Assembly (NCBI GenBank): GCA_026874595.1 | Contig: CM049306.1 | Coordinates: 95,719,642-95,783,641, forward strand | Source of the DNA: Sipunculus nudus | Lineage: Eukaryota > Annelida > Sipuncula > Golfingiida > Sipunculidae | Direction: 5' to 3' | DNA length: 64,000 nucleotides | Part shown: positions 36,546 through 50,030 of the stretch, piece after piece | Position numbering within the stretch: the first letter of the stretch is position 1 | How the letters are laid out: every line of letters begins with the position of its first letter | Program-made: the position numbers and the translations under genes | The notes under the pieces: generated by a model | What the model was told of the DNA's origin: nothing | The model's input: only the letters and a program-made list of their open reading frames with translations | Database searches by the model: none

Positions 36546-39382
36546 CATAATTATGTGAATTATAATTACTTCTATATACATCATCCAAGGTTGATGTTTG
36601 GTGGCCTCCATTTTCAGAACCATGCCTGGAGATATAGTTAAGTTAACCTTGTGGCCCCTTCCCTAGTACTTCAAATCAGAAACATTAGAGTCCACAGACC
36701 TGTCTAAACAAGATGCTCTCCAAAAAACCAGATGACCGATTCCGGCAAAAACAATGAACATAAATCAACGAGCTGGGCTATATTCTTTTACTGTACCCAT
36801 GTACCTATCTCATCCGGCTTCAGCAGTGGTTTTTTTTCATGATAATCATATGATGTACAACACTCGTGGGTATACAGTCACTACTCTTTGGGGATTCATT
36901 CACTATCTATACATTAATTACTTAAACATTTGAATGTTTGATTCCCTCCAGCTAGTTCAATGGTGGTTTATCTAAGTGCTTCACTGCTTGTCAGATTATT
37001 CTTACAAATGGATGGTTTGAAAGCAGAACTCACTCAGAAATTATCTGATCCTGCTTACAAATGCAGGTTTAATTACCAGTTTATCTTAATGGTAAATATG
37101 TGTAAAGTGGTCTAAATAGGAAAGATATGGAATTATCACATTTCTCTACCAAAGACTAAACCACTGCTGTTCATGGCTGATTGATATATATTGCTATGCT
37201 ATTCTTAAATATCATTGACTAGTAATCAGAACCTGATAATCTGGTAACTATTTAAACAATTCAAAGCACAAGTTAGAAGGTAGCCCTAACCCCTGTTCTG
37301 TGTCCCTACACTATGCTGTGCAAGAGCCCTAGAAGATCCTTTGAGAAAACTGAAGACATTCTACTTGATTATTAAATTTATGATATATCTGCTAAAAGTG
37401 TTGTATATCCATCATAAAACAAAGGTATTTTTTATCAAATGTGTATGTAATATACCACTTTGACACTTTAAATATCAATTACCAGTAGATGAATATTGTT
37501 GTGAAAAGCAGCAAAAAATGTCTGCATATATGTTTAATATTATTGTTGCTGTTTCTAAAATTAGCCAAGATGCAAGACTGTGCAAAGATTTACTTCTTAT
37601 GATGTAGAAGTTGCATAAAATATAATCTCTTAATAAACTATCATTGGTCACTCTTTTCATTCAGTTATCAATCATGATTTAAAAGCCAATTCTTAACACT
37701 ACTGATTAATCACATAAATATTTTAGACTTCTTACAAAAATTATACAATGGTTGGTATCTATCAGCAGTGCTGGTTTTACACTAAGCAAACTGTAAGTCC
37801 CAAACATAAAAAAATATCAGTTAAAAAAGTGAGAGATTATAAAACCAGTTCTGTGAAGGTTTCAATTACTTTTACTTTAATGTATGAGAATACAAGACAT
37901 GTTTTGTGGCATGTATAATGTTATATTCTTGCTGTTTACAGCAGTGTGTGGGCCATCATCCAGTACACGCAACCATATAGATGTGACATGATTTGTGTTA
38001 GTATACAATGATCTAACATCTCCATGTTTCCATGTGGCACTTTGAAAAAAGGGACAATGGTACAGACAACCTTTATGGTATGTTTTTGACTGGTAACAGA
38101 CCTGTTGAAACAGTATGTTTTTAACCTGATGTTTTCCCATAGCAACAAAGACAGGTTTCTTTTAAGTAAAAACAGTATTAAAGCCTTCAAGTCTACAGTA
38201 TTTCATTTCTTTTGTTGCGATACCGGTAGTAATGGTACTACTACCATCCCTTTCCACCTGTTTTTCCAGTTTATATTTTTACAAGTCAAAGAATGCCAAT
38301 TTTTTTTGCACCATGAGCAGAAAGAGGAAAATGCATAAGTAACTATTTTGGATATAATAACCTACCTCATGACCTTTTTCCTGTAAACAATTCAAAAGAA
38401 TTTTATGACAAACAAGTCCATTCAATAGAGACATCTTACCAATAACCACATTAAATGGACATTGCAGAGAACAGATAGTGATAACGTCATATTTGACGTT
38501 ACATGCAAAAGATGCGCCCATTACAACCAGACTAATGATAGCTTTACCAAGGTGAGTCTTGTATTCTCACCTGCACGCTCTTCACTTTTAAATCACACAT
38601 TTCATCAAAACCATGTCCATGAAGAAAAAACAATGGTCACTTGTAAGGAACATCATGAATCACATATATATAACAGACAAGTCAACAAGGTTGTAAAGTG
38701 AATAATATTTATATTACACGCTGGTTTAATAAAAAGAAATGCATTGTCCTTTTTCTAGGTGCAAGTTTTGTTTGGCAAATTTTCTTAAATAATGATAATC
38801 ACAACAAAAAAACAGGTGGACAGGGGAAGTGGAACAGACTTTAAACATATTTTTTACATAATTTCTATTTTAAACAATTTTCTATATGGATCAATAATCA
38901 TATCTTAATAGTCTACTTATCAAAACGTTAATACTTTGAACAGATCTGTTACACTGCATTATTCATTATTTTAATTAAAGAAGTATTTGTTGTGTTTATG
39001 ATGTTGCCCAGCTTCTATTAGATATATCTTCTAATCTTCTCATTTTTACTTCAGGCTTTTCATGTCACACAAGAATATGTGCACCAGTAAATGTATTGTA
39101 TTAAATATTAAAAGCAGCAATGATAATCATTCTTAAATTTATCATTACCAAGATCATTTGCTTAGATAATTATTATCACCACAGTTTTCTATGTTTGTTT
39201 TTTGCTCAAAGATCATTTTTGGTGGTTTAAATCTGGGTTTTAAATGTCCATAGTTCAGATTGAACCTAGGAGTAAATTTAATCAAGTAAATGATGAATAT
39301 TTAATTAGCCAACATAGTTAAATAGACAGCTCAGTAACGTGATGAGAGGCATTAAACAAGGAGTCCTTGGACTTGAACAAAT
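36546..39382. other. non-coding DNA, nothing recognisable
   Basis: Several 60-87-codon frames overlap at 37877-38701 on both strands but none has conserved-protein character. No repeat structure seen. Confidence 0.45.
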
Positions 39383-39830
39383 AGGATAAGACTTCTGTGG
39401 CTCAGGGGTAGAGCCCAGGACTCAAAGCCGGGAGATCAGGGGTTCCAATCTCAGCCAAGGCGGTGAGGTTTTTCACGGTCGGCCCCTACCCAGGGTGAGC
39501 GCTCTGCAGGCTTGATGGGAAGGCTGTGCCCCACAGCCGTGTATCACTCACAAGTGCGTCTTTGGGGGGTTCCTCGGTGTTATGACCCAGCAATGGGGAT
39601 GATTACATACCCAGGACCCACAGGTGCGGAAGACACAGGTCCTTGGTGACACCAGGATACAAAATAAAAATGATAGGAAGTGAGTGCTACCGCCCTGTCA
39701 AGAAGTCCTAAACCAAAATGGAAACTCTGCAGATGTACATACTTATATTAAGAATAGATAAGTCAGCATTAAAAAAAATGGAGGCAGTCACCTCTACCAA
39801 AAAAAATTATTTAAAAAAAAGGATAAGACT
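39383..39830. repeat. 11-bp target-site duplication flanking the SINE
   Basis: Direct repeats aggataagact at 39383-39393 and 39820-39830 exactly bracket the SINE, the mark of a retrotransposed insertion that is still intact. Confidence 0.9.
39394..39819 (+). mobile_element. tRNA-derived SINE with intact TSD (426 bp)
   Basis: The tRNA-like head carries an A-box-like tggctcaggggtagagccc and a B-box ggttccaatct (39441-39451), the internal RNA polymerase III promoter. The body follows (cggcccctacccagggtgag, ggttcctcggtgttatgacc) and the 3' end is A-rich with several A runs. It would be mobilised in trans by a LINE. The perfect 11-bp duplication and intact promoter boxes point to a relatively young insertion. 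Confidence 0.88.
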
Positions 39831-42800
39831 GAATAAACATTGAAAGGGTATCAAAACACAAAGCACACTGTGCTGAATATCAGACTAACAAGAGTACAAT
39901 TATGCTGGTTATAGTTTGTGGACTTCAAAATCTGCTGCCAACAATGCACCAGGGCTTGTTACCTACTACATAAACAGATGTAGTAGGTAACATATACATG
40001 AAGTGAAGAGCGTTATGTAAAGTCTGTTCAAGTATGCTAGACAAGAATTGTTTCAAGGCAAATAGCATGAACAAGGGTGTTTTTGTTGTAAGGACTTAGG
40101 AAGTAAGTTATATATCTTGTTAGCATAAGTGGGTGAATATATAAACAGAAGGTGATTACTTGAAATGTGACAAAGTTTGATTTTAAAGTTTGGCAATTGA
40201 GACAAGTAGTCCCGGCCATCCAACAGTGTCCAATAAGAAGAGGTTCATTTTGAGCTGAAATGACCTCTGACTCAAGGGTGAATACAAAGTTCAGATTCCT
40301 GCAAGTGCATAAGGATTTCTACAATGAAACCAAAAAAATCTGGCACAGGAATCCAAGTAAAAAAGTTTATATACAAGTAAACATTCAACAAACAGAAAAT
40401 TCCCTCTTGTATCTGAATGTTTAATGGACTCTGTTACGAGAGGCATTAATTTCCACTGGACATGCAGCATTCCCAGGCAAACAAAAAACTGCCCCGCGGC
40501 ATGGTCACTTGAGATGGCAGCTACAAGGATGCATTGTTTTAGATGATGAACCACGGCTAATTGAGCCCCTGGGTTGGACATTGTTCTGCTCCTGGTTCAC
40601 CAAGTACTGTAACGCTGTAGCAGTCATGGAGATAATGGTACAGCACTCTCCTCAGATGACAGTACAGCCTCAGTGCTGACAGCATACACTGGGGCTGCTA
40701 CAGCCTCTCCTGGCAGCTCACTTCACTCACACTTTATATCATATCAGTAGTGAATATTAACACCACTCAGTGCACTCAGCCTCCAAGTCTACAAATTACC
40801 ACAACAAGTAGTTTTTGCACAGAATTTGTGTTTTTTTGGGTCAAGAACTTGAATTTTTGGGCTACAACCTGCATTTTTGGTCAGGAGCTGACACTTTGTG
40901 CTTGACTATATGTACTAGACTGGGTACTGGATACATTAAAAAATTTTTTTTTCTCTGTTTAGTAAAGATAGGCTGTAACTTGTTCTACAGTAATTAGAAT
41001 TTATAAATGTACAAATGTTATAATAAAATAGGAATCTAATATTATATAAATGTATATAATTTTTTATGATCTATGACTGTATATAAGTTAATTACTCTGC
41101 TGATTAGTATGTATGAATCTATACATGTTACCATTCAGACTGTATGATGCCGTCCACTGAGACCTAAGTCTAAAAAGCACTAGATAAACAAATGCTCGGT
41201 CATGATAACCATCACCTGTATTTAAGTCCAGACATTTAAGTGAAACAAGATTTATCATCCTCTTTGGTGAGCTAATAATTTCCACCAACACTGACCCCTA
41301 AAAAGCTAATACTACACCTGGTTTGTTTTTGTTCTTTTTGGTTTTTTTATTTACCATTTTTGGTGACACTTTACAACGACCCTGAACCTAACTATTGAAT
41401 AATGATGAGAATTCCATTCATCTGTTCAAATTTCATCAATTTCAAATAAATAAGCCATGTGTACAACAGACTTTGTGTGGCAAGACAGAAGGACATTTGT
41501 AACTGAGGTACCAGCAGTCTGTATTTTTAATTTTCCCATTGTTCTTGAACTGACTCTGACCACACATTCAGTTAACCTGATAAGATCAAAATTCTCAAAA
41601 TGAATCCAAAATACTATCAATAAGTATGGAACTAAAGCCAGCAGTGGTATCATAATATTATACTGCACTGCGTTCACAATTAGTCTGCATCATTAACTCA
41701 TTCAGTCTTAGTGCAGAAGTATTCCAGTAATTTGGTACAAATTTTTAACTTTGACCCTTCACCTTACACAACAGGTCACATATAAAAGCATTGAAAGACA
41801 TGAGCTTTGAATATAAATTAAGCTTAAAAGTCCACTCCAGCCTTGTGGGTTAACATTTTATATATGGAAAAAATCAAACTCCTGAAATCAGCTGATGCCA
41901 GTTATCTGATACCCTGAAAAATATATTGATAGTGGATAGATGGGTAAGATTTGGGAAATATTTTCTAATTCACTATATCTTTAAATATGTGACTGCAGTT
42001 AAAAAGATGGCTCTGAAGCAAAATGCATGACAAAAGAAGACAGCTCTGATGAAAGTAAATGTCTCACAAGAAACACTCACATGCCACTAAGCAACCTGAC
42101 ACACCTCATGTAAATAAATCGATCAATATATCATATGTAAGTTATGTCTGAAGTTACTCAATGCCAGGAGGGGGCCACAATGCCTGCTTCATCAGTGCTG
42201 CCATCTAGACCATGAAACCTGCACTAAACCTATTGTCCTATTCCATTAGTGGAAATGCATAAGATAATACCTGTCCACCTGATCCAGCGGCACAGCCCCG
42301 CTGAGTGGCAGGTGGTGAGCCTTGCCAGTGACTACCAGTGCTTTGATAAAAGCCTGCCAGTCGTTGTGTATTCTGTGCTGTCACCCGATACTTTACAACA
42401 GACATGCATTGTGTGCTTCACTTAAAGAAAAATACCATAATGCTGACATGCAGTAAAAACTCCTATTTAAAGGTGAATGCTTTCCAAGATTTCCCTCTAA
42501 TATGTTATACACAGAAAAATAGTCAGATGAAGCAAGCAGAATAAACAAGTGCTGTGTGTGTGGTGCTGTCACCTGGTGGGCATGTTAATTACTAATCTTA
42601 AATGTCACAGGCTGAGCCAAAATCGTCTTCATCTCAGTAACAGACACAACTTGTAAAGATCAGGAAAAGGTGACCTTTAGTAAATACTATTTGGTTGAAT
42701 TATGTATCTGTACTATGCTGATGATTATAGTGAATATATTCATAAGACTGCCATGAGGAGACTTTATGAAAGTCATTTCCACCAAATGGTCTTGTACTAC

Positions 42801-43702
42801 AGTGTGGCCAGGAAAGAAATTACTGTTCACAATATAACGCGAAATGGCAAAAACTTCCTGGTGATGAACGAGACATCTGTCCTTGATAAAGTTACAGAAG
42901 CAAGGACCATATGATAAAATATACAGGACTTATCACAGGCCATAGTAAGCTATATACATGATTTATTATTAAGAACTCTAATAAAACTATTATTAGGGAT
43001 ATTAAGATAACTTCATTTCTGGTAATTTTACAATATTTCAGCTATTTTATGTTTTGTTTCTTAAATATTTATGGAACTTATATTGTTTGAGATATAGGTA
43101 TTAAAGGCAATAATCTTACGGAAGCAAAACAGCTCATCCTTTTCAAGGTCTTTATAAAGGGCAGCTGGTCATTTGATTTTTGTAGAGACTGAGGTTAACA
43201 AATTTGATGCTGGTACCAATATAATACTTAGACAATGGACCGAGGGTTATTACTTTTGCCTGGATAACTTTAGGAGTCAGCTGGGCAAAAATCTCTGATG
43301 TTTTTCTCAAGGAGCATCTTTCATATAAATCCTTAATGCCTTGATTCTTTGATTTCAGGAAGCAAGATATAAAAGTGACATCGGTAGTCCTGTACTGTTG
43401 ACCAGATCAGCTGGACCTCTCGAGAAGAGACTTACATTATGGCTGAAGCCCTCTTGTTCAGGACCATTACAGGGAGGTGGAAGCCCAAAAACAATGGTCA
43501 CAGCCCCCCCCCCCCCACCCCAACCCCTCCAGCAGTATGAAAAGATACCGGTATTTTGATTTAAAAATCACACTTCCAATATGATATTTCAGCATTTAAA
43601 ACATTTGTATATAATTATCTTGATATATTTGGCACCCTTTTTTAGTAATCTAATGCTTATTAGTTACTGAGTCATCTGTTGTAGCAGTGATATTTTGTAT
43701 GT
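39831..43702. other. non-coding DNA with two GC-richer patches
   Basis: Positions 40430-40760 and 42170-42400 are less AT-rich than the flanks and non-repetitive. Minus-strand open frames there (96 codons at 40291-40581; 42 codons at about 42250-42390, containing WQAFIKALVVTGKAHHLPL) look somewhat protein-like but match no family I know. A C-rich run is at 43504-43516. The rest shows nothing. Confidence 0.4.
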
Positions 43703-44673
43703 AGAGCCCCGTTTTTTCCCTTTTAACGGAAAAACGGACGGAAAAACGGAATTAGGGTTTGAAAACAGAATTAGGGTTCAAAAACGGAATTAAATTAAAT
43801 GCACGGAATACAGCGGAAAGTAGGATTTAGAGCAGATTTTAACAGCAAATAAAGAAGTTCTCAGCCAATATCTTGTAAATCTTTCAAACTGCGCCAGCCA
43901 TCTACATAACAAGCAAGGTCTGCCAATTTCGGGTCACAACCGTTACAGTGAGCACCAAGCTTTGACGTTAGGATTATTAACGAACATGCCAAAAATGCAG
44001 ATACCGCCATTATGTGACAAACAATGATGCAGTTTCGCCATGCAGAAGTAATCAGCCAAACCAAATCAGAATTATTCCAGATTCACTTCTTTGGTCCATT
44101 ATACAAACGTTTTACAAAGGTTAAAAGACATGATTGTTGACCAAAGATGTGAAATGTGTTGGATGTAGGAGTTCTAGTCATGGTCTCGCATAACCATATT
44201 AAAGAAGCAAACAGATCAAAATCTTCTAGCGGGAAAGCCCGATCTTAACGCATGTCATAGCGTCTCTGAGGCGAAATAGCTTCGAATATAATATTACCAT
44301 GATTGACAGTAAAACGCAAACAGAAGAGGTCCTTACTGATTTGTTTACAGATGAAGACCAACTGTCTTGCCGATTCAGTGAACACGCGCTGGATTACTTA
44401 CGTGTGGACCTGATGAAGAACCATTTACGAGAAAGACCAAGTATAATTTTAAATATACATAAATTACTATGGCATCAATGATTGCAGTATTTAAATTAAA
44501 AACAGCTTATTGAACACATAATCCATTTAATCATCCTGATTTTACAAGATTTAATTCTTAAAAATATGTAGCAATTATATAACAAAAAATATAAAGATAA
44601 ACTGAAAATTACAGAATTTTGATTTCATTAAAACGGCAAATAAATATTTATAAAACAGAAAAAACGGGGCTCT
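43703..44673. mobile_element. hAT-like non-autonomous TIR element, copy 2 (971 bp)
   Basis: The ends are agagccccgttttttc and gaaaaaacggggctct, perfectly complementary over 16 bp, with subterminal acggacggaaaaacgg and ggaattagggtt repeats. It matches copy 1 (6497-7095) at both ends and around ggcgaaatagctt and aactgtcttgccgattcagt, and adds about 370 bp. The flanks ttgtatgt and acatatgt share only 5 of 8 bases, so the target duplication is eroded or different. No transposase. Confidence 0.8.
44299..44448 (+). pseudogene. short coding-like segment inside hAT-like copy 2
   Basis: From ATG the frame reads MIDSKTQTEEVLTDLFTDED and on through CRFSEHALDYLRVDLMKNHL; acidic, protein-like, but unrecognised. 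It is followed by gtataattt, a possible donor. In copy 1 the corresponding stretch has lost about 36 bp and gained a stop. Either a transposase exon relic or a captured host exon. Confidence 0.3.
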
Positions 44674-44708
44674 ACATATGTGACAAATAACAGGGGATTC
44701 TGAATAAA

Positions 44709-44709
<1 letters not shown>

Positions 44710-44794
<85 letters not shown>
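44710..44794. repeat. (TA)n microsatellite
   Basis: About 85 bp of alternating T and A with two short interruptions, immediately right of the hAT-like element. Confidence 0.95.
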
Positions 44795-44795
<1 letters not shown>

Positions 44796-45169
44796 AACAT
44801 GTCTGATTCACTCTCATGCACTCTTGGTTAGAGAGGTGAACATGGTAAACTACAGCTTCAGCACAGTATATTTTGATGTGAAATATTTTAAATTATAAAC
44901 CAACTGGTTTCTTATGGTGATAATCTGGGGCTTTGTTTCGTGGCCTGTAACTTGCAGGACAGAGGACAGTGACCTAATTTCAGGCTTCACAGAAGGCCTT
45001 ATCTGGTTGCTGATTTAGAACTTCTAGCTCTCAGTCTGTAGGAGGAACCAGAATTTCAGCAGAGGCTGATAAAAGCCCTCAGCGGACAGAAAAATGTGCA
45101 AGTAACAGTATCAAGTACAGAACATCTGTACTAACATACTTGTATTTAGCTATATTTTTTTCAGAAATT

Positions 45170-46207
45170 CTAATCACAAGAGTTTTTTTTCAATAAATAT
45201 CTCTGTGACCTCGAACTGCAGATCAAGGTAACCCACTGTCAAACTTTATGGAGACATGATATATATCAGACCACCAAAAATGAAACATTTACCTCTATAT
45301 TTAATAATTCCTTTTCAGCCATCCTGTTCACAAGGCAAAAATTTAAAAAGGTGTTATAAATTAATAAAAGTTAAGATATTGTAGGTGGCCCAACCAGCTA
45401 GGTGCAGTATTTAAATATTGTCAACTGGTGCTTATTAAGCATACCATTTTTCATCCATCCAATGTTTTTGATAAACAGCTCACAAAAATTGTTTTATTTA
45501 TAATTAGCTCTGTGTCCTTGAATGGTAAGTCAAGGTGAACCATTTTGATTGATCAAGATCTTGTTTATACATATATATATATGTGTGTGTGTGTGTGTGT
45601 ATCCTTAATTTAGGATTCATTTAAATAACCCTATCTCCAAGGCAACCTAATATATATGAATTGAAGACTAATGTGTTCTTACTTAATGACCTTTCTGTCG
45701 GAAAGACCACTTGAAATCACAGAAATCTGTAAAATGATGGTGGCGCCACCTGCAGCTTATAATGACATGTCAGTCATGTGATTAGTCCGTTTGAGAAATT
45801 TGGTAATGATTGGTGCAGCACTTCATAAGATGAAAGATTTTGCAATATATATGCAAATGCAAAATAAGAAAATTTTGTGATCACTGAATTCAAAGTCTAG
45901 TGGAAACATCAGTTTGAAAGAATTCCATTCATTTCATTCCCCTAGCTCCAAGGAATTCTTGTGAAAGATTTGAAGGCTCAATTATTCTTATTTACTGACT
46001 TACCTGAAAGCAAAGAGAAAAAGATAATTTTGGATTGCAGAAAGTAGTTCAACAGAGATGGCTCAACCTGCATGTTATAATCACGTCACTCATGTCAGTC
46101 ATGTGATGAGTATGTGTCTGTTAAATTTGGTGAAGAAGGCAGCAGAGGTTTTAGTGATATTTGGTAAAATAAAGTGATGGGATGGACAGACAGACAGACA
46201 TGGACTT
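45170..46207. repeat. degenerate dispersed repeat with gtgacctcgaa/caaggtgaacc modules
   Basis: At least two related modules (near 45195-45260 and 45505-45550: tctgtgacctcgaactgcag, gtccttgaatggtaagtc, each then tcaaggt..acc) plus two copies of a gcatgttataatcacgtcac-like block (45755, 46070). The end is gatggacagacagacagaca. A GT microsatellite lies at 45583-45600. This is the same general class as the repeats at 10.1 and 36.1 kb. Confidence 0.5.
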
Positions 46208-46220
46208 TTTAATTGGTGTC

Positions 46221-47007
46221 ATGCCAGATGCGCCACTTCCAAATGCGCACCTGTCAGTTATGCCACTGCCAGATGCGCAACTGCCATATGCGCCAAATTC
46301 CAGTTGCGCCTCATGCCATATGCGCAACAAAGCTATAATAAGCCAAATGGAGTCATGTTACGTTATGCTTATAGTAAATGTGTATCTGTATCACACGGCC
46401 CCTTCATAATTTTATCGAATGCGGTATATTTTTGCAACAAAATACGAGCTAATAAACCCTTTCCATTTTGAGCGACAATATTCGGTCACGACACGTGCGT
46501 TTGATCACCACGACACAGTCGCTTTAACTGTCAATAAAAAAAATTATGAACATTAAATATTTTTATTTAATCGTCTCCGTTACTTAAGAAACACTACCAT
46601 TGAACTATCATATAGATAAGAGATATATATTAAAATAAAGGGCGATATTTATTGTGTCACATTGTCCGGACTTCGTGGGTGATAGTACATGTCGACGTAC
46701 AAACATAATATGTGTAAATGACCGGGGTTTTTATCGTTACTAATGTGGTCTTATTTGATATGTGATTTCATTTATGCCATATTGGAATTAAAAAAAAGAA
46801 TTATGTCAAATATGATATAATTGACACTGTTGTATTAACAGGAAACCGCTCACCACTATGGCTTAATTGACCAGGAAAACCCCACCAGGTTTGGTCTCCG
46901 AACATCAAAGGGAAAGTGTTGCGGCAGTCCGTTGTTAATGAGCTCATTCAAAGGATTATGAGCCGTTATATACCCGCACTTGCACCTCATAACTGCGATA
47001 TAATAAC
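46221..47007 (+). repeat. left inverted arm of the 4.8-kb element
   Basis: In order: subterminal gcgca-word array (46221-46330), ataagccaaatggagtcatg, ctttccattttgagcgacaa, acttaagaaacactaccatt, agggaaagtgttgcggc, aatgagctcattcaaagg, ending near cttgcacctcataactgcga. All occur in reverse order and complement in the right arm. Confidence 0.9.
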
Positions 47008-47575
47008 AACATTGTAATGTTTTGTTGGACTTTTAATGGAATTCACTATAAACTGTAAATAATCAGATTTAATCGACATCTTTTCACTTTGTGTTATCCT
47101 ATATACAACTGAACATAGCATCTGGCTTGAGAGAAGCGGCAAGGTTCGACGATTCTAGAAGGAATTAGTTTCATAGTTGAGATTACTTTACTTATTGTTT
47201 CTGAAACATGGTTTAATAAAATTTTAAATGTGATAAAAAAATCATCTTAAAGACGAGTTCTCATTATGATCTCTATAATTTGTAAATTTGTATATCATTG
47301 ATTCTCAACAGTTTCGTTTTACTGAAACTGCACAAATTCGGGCATTGAGTGAATACTTTATAACTGTATCTGAATATGAATACAAAAATTCAATAGTTTG
47401 ATCATGAAAATGAATACAAACACTAATACAGAATCAGGTGAAAAAAATAGAATTTGAATGTGAGTGCAAATACCTTTAAAATGTATTCATGAATGCATGT
47501 AAATAATATAAATGACATCAGTCCTAGTCCCTCTATAAGGATTTTACCAATGGGAGGAAAAAAAAAACAGACGTT

Positions 47576-48880
47576 ACACTCCGAGATAAACTTCAAATGA
47601 AGAAAATCATTTAACCAGTACAGAAATATTCGATATTTTTCTGTAGGGACTGAAAAACCTATTTTATATTTGGTATCCGATAGATTTCTCATTTGACTCT
47701 CTAATACGAATTTTGGATACGAAAATTCCTCGGTCGGAAACCAAAAACATTGTTCGGGTTTGGTGTGAATGATCATTTCGGATGCGGCAGAATTTTGGTC
47801 GGAGGCACAGAATTTTCGTTCGTGCCATATTGTTCTCACGTATCCAGTGTGAAACCTCTTTTAGCAACATTATCTATGACTTGGTGTTCATTCCCCCACC
47901 CCTTCTCCCAAAAAATATAATCCGCGATAAATATAGAACAATTAATGGAACAATCATTTTTTTTATGTGTCGTAAATCAGTATATTTTTTAGTACAATGT
48001 TTTGCATATAAACAGACGTTTTTATGGCGCATGTGCGCGAACCGTCTAAATCATAAAGACAGATTTGGTTTAAACATATTTATTTCAACAGGGTAACAAA
48101 GTAGCCGATAAGGCTAATGCAAATGCTTTCCTGCATAAAAATAAAAAAGAAAGTGAAAAGTGATAAATTAACATGAATGGATATATACATGTACAAATGA
48201 TCAGATTGGAAAAGTGCACGTATAATACACATCAAACTGAACTATTTATTCAAACTTTATTTTAACCCTGATCAATAGGAGCTGTGTATTTTTTTTCTGT
48301 TGAAACAACTGGTTGCGCAATTATTTTAAAGGCATGTTAAAACGGGAGTCTGGGTCCAGTCAGTGGTAAATATGCATGTAAGCTGTGAACAGAACCATAG
48401 CCTGGTACCAAAACTAATAAGTCCCATTGATTTGAAATTATACCTGAATGGAATATATTTTCAAACAAGAATTTTTTCATGAATTACATGTATATTTCTG
48501 GAAAAGAAAAAAATTAATTATTTTAGCTTTTTTAATCATAACGTTAACAAGTGATGTAAATCAAATTATTTAAATCAACCAACCCTTCCCTGGGTGTATA
48601 ACCCTGCCATTATACCAGCAAGGCAAGATATTAAAATTAAGATAGTAAATTATTTTTTATAACATTTAAGGGCAGAATAAAACAGTAACTCAGAGATAAA
48701 CTTCAAATGAATGAGAAAATCATTTACAAGTTCAGAAATATTCAACATTTCCGTGGGGCCAACAAAACCTATATTGTAGAGCATCCGATGTATTGCTCAT
48801 GTGGCTGTCCAATATGTCTTTCGAATACGAAAATATCTCGGTCGGTAACAAAAATATTGTTCGGGTTTGGTGTGAAACTG
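47576..48880. repeat. direct repeat pair of about 200 bp inside the 4.8-kb element
   Basis: Positions 47576-47770 and 48682-48877 share gagataaacttcaaatgaa, gaaaatcattta, aatacgaa and ttgttcgggtttggtgtgaa in the same order. The minus-strand open frame through the left copy (47423-47839) has no homologue I know and starts without ATG. Confidence 0.7.
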
Positions 48881-49006
48881 CCTTTAGCGTCACCGCTTGG
48901 TTGTGTTTAGGCGCGGGAGAATCAGCACCAACACATTTCTAAGGAAGATTAGGCACATCGTACATCATTTTTGATTACGGAATCTTATTAGTTGTTAAAC
49001 TCAGAT

Positions 49007-50030
49007 GTCTTTGAAGACTACAATATGGAACAGTGCTCATGATTTTTTATACATATTGTATATTATAGATACTGTTTTGTATGTATATAATAAATCTCTA
49101 GTAACATTGTATTATATTGTGTATGTGCTTTAAATGTAGATGATGCCTTTATTCATTAATCTGTGGATGAGACCATGCATGGAGAGCATTGCATGAAATT
49201 TATGTTTTTTTTTGTAGAGTGTTCAAACAGATATTTATCTGTATACATAATAAATGTATAAAATAAAACTATATGGCACTACCTTCATTGTTAATGAGAT
49301 TAAAATATAATGTAATACAGAAAACAAATATATTGCAAAACATCAAATCCGCATGTGAATCCACTGGGTATTATAATTCTGTCTTTGGTATTATAACCAT
49401 ATAAACCCAGGCATAAGTACAATAAAAGTGTGGTATCAATGTCTGTCTGAAATGTAGAATGGCTTATTAGCAACGGAAATCCTGACCGTATTCGATAGCG
49501 ATAGTATTTAGTTCTACAAAAATATTTGCCGTCTTTGGAGACTATACAACATGGAACAGTGTTCATGTTTTTTTTGTACAGACTCTATATTATAGATATA
49601 CTGTTTAGTATGTATATAATATATCTCTATTAACATTGTATGATATTATGTATGTGCTTTTGCATGATGCCTTTATTCGTTAATCTGTGGGTAAGACGAT
49701 GCATACATTGCATGATATTTATGTTTTTGTGTTCAGTTATCAAACAGTTATTCATCTGTACATAATAAATGTATATAAAAAAAACTTTATGGCACAACCT
49801 TCCTTGTTAATGTGATTAAAATATAATATAATACAGAAAAAAAAAACAAATATATGGCAAAACATCAAATCAGCATTTGATTCCATAGGGTATCATTCTA
49901 TCTTCCGTATTTAAACAATATAAATCCAGACATAGGTACATAAAAAACTGAAATGTAGAATGGATTATTAGCAACGATATAATCCTGACGATATTCGGGA
50001 AACGACGGTATGCAGTACAGAAATAATATC
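49007..50030. repeat. tandem duplication of about 524 bp inside the 4.8-kb element
   Basis: Unit 1 begins gtctttgaagactac at 49007 and unit 2 begins gtctttggagactat at 49531. Both then share atatggaacagtg/acatggaacagtg, gatgcctttattc, aatctgtgg, cttattagcaacg and onward, diverged by substitutions and indels. Confidence 0.8.

Noticed and set aside
44575-44817. Minus-strand frame of alternating Ile and Tyr
   Set aside because: Translation of the (TA)n microsatellite.
47423-47839. Minus-strand 138-codon frame inside the 4.8-kb element, the longest in the window
   Set aside because: No ATG at its start, strongly hydrophobic low-complexity end, no motif of a transposase, and its sequence is partly duplicated at 48.7 kb without keeping the frame open.
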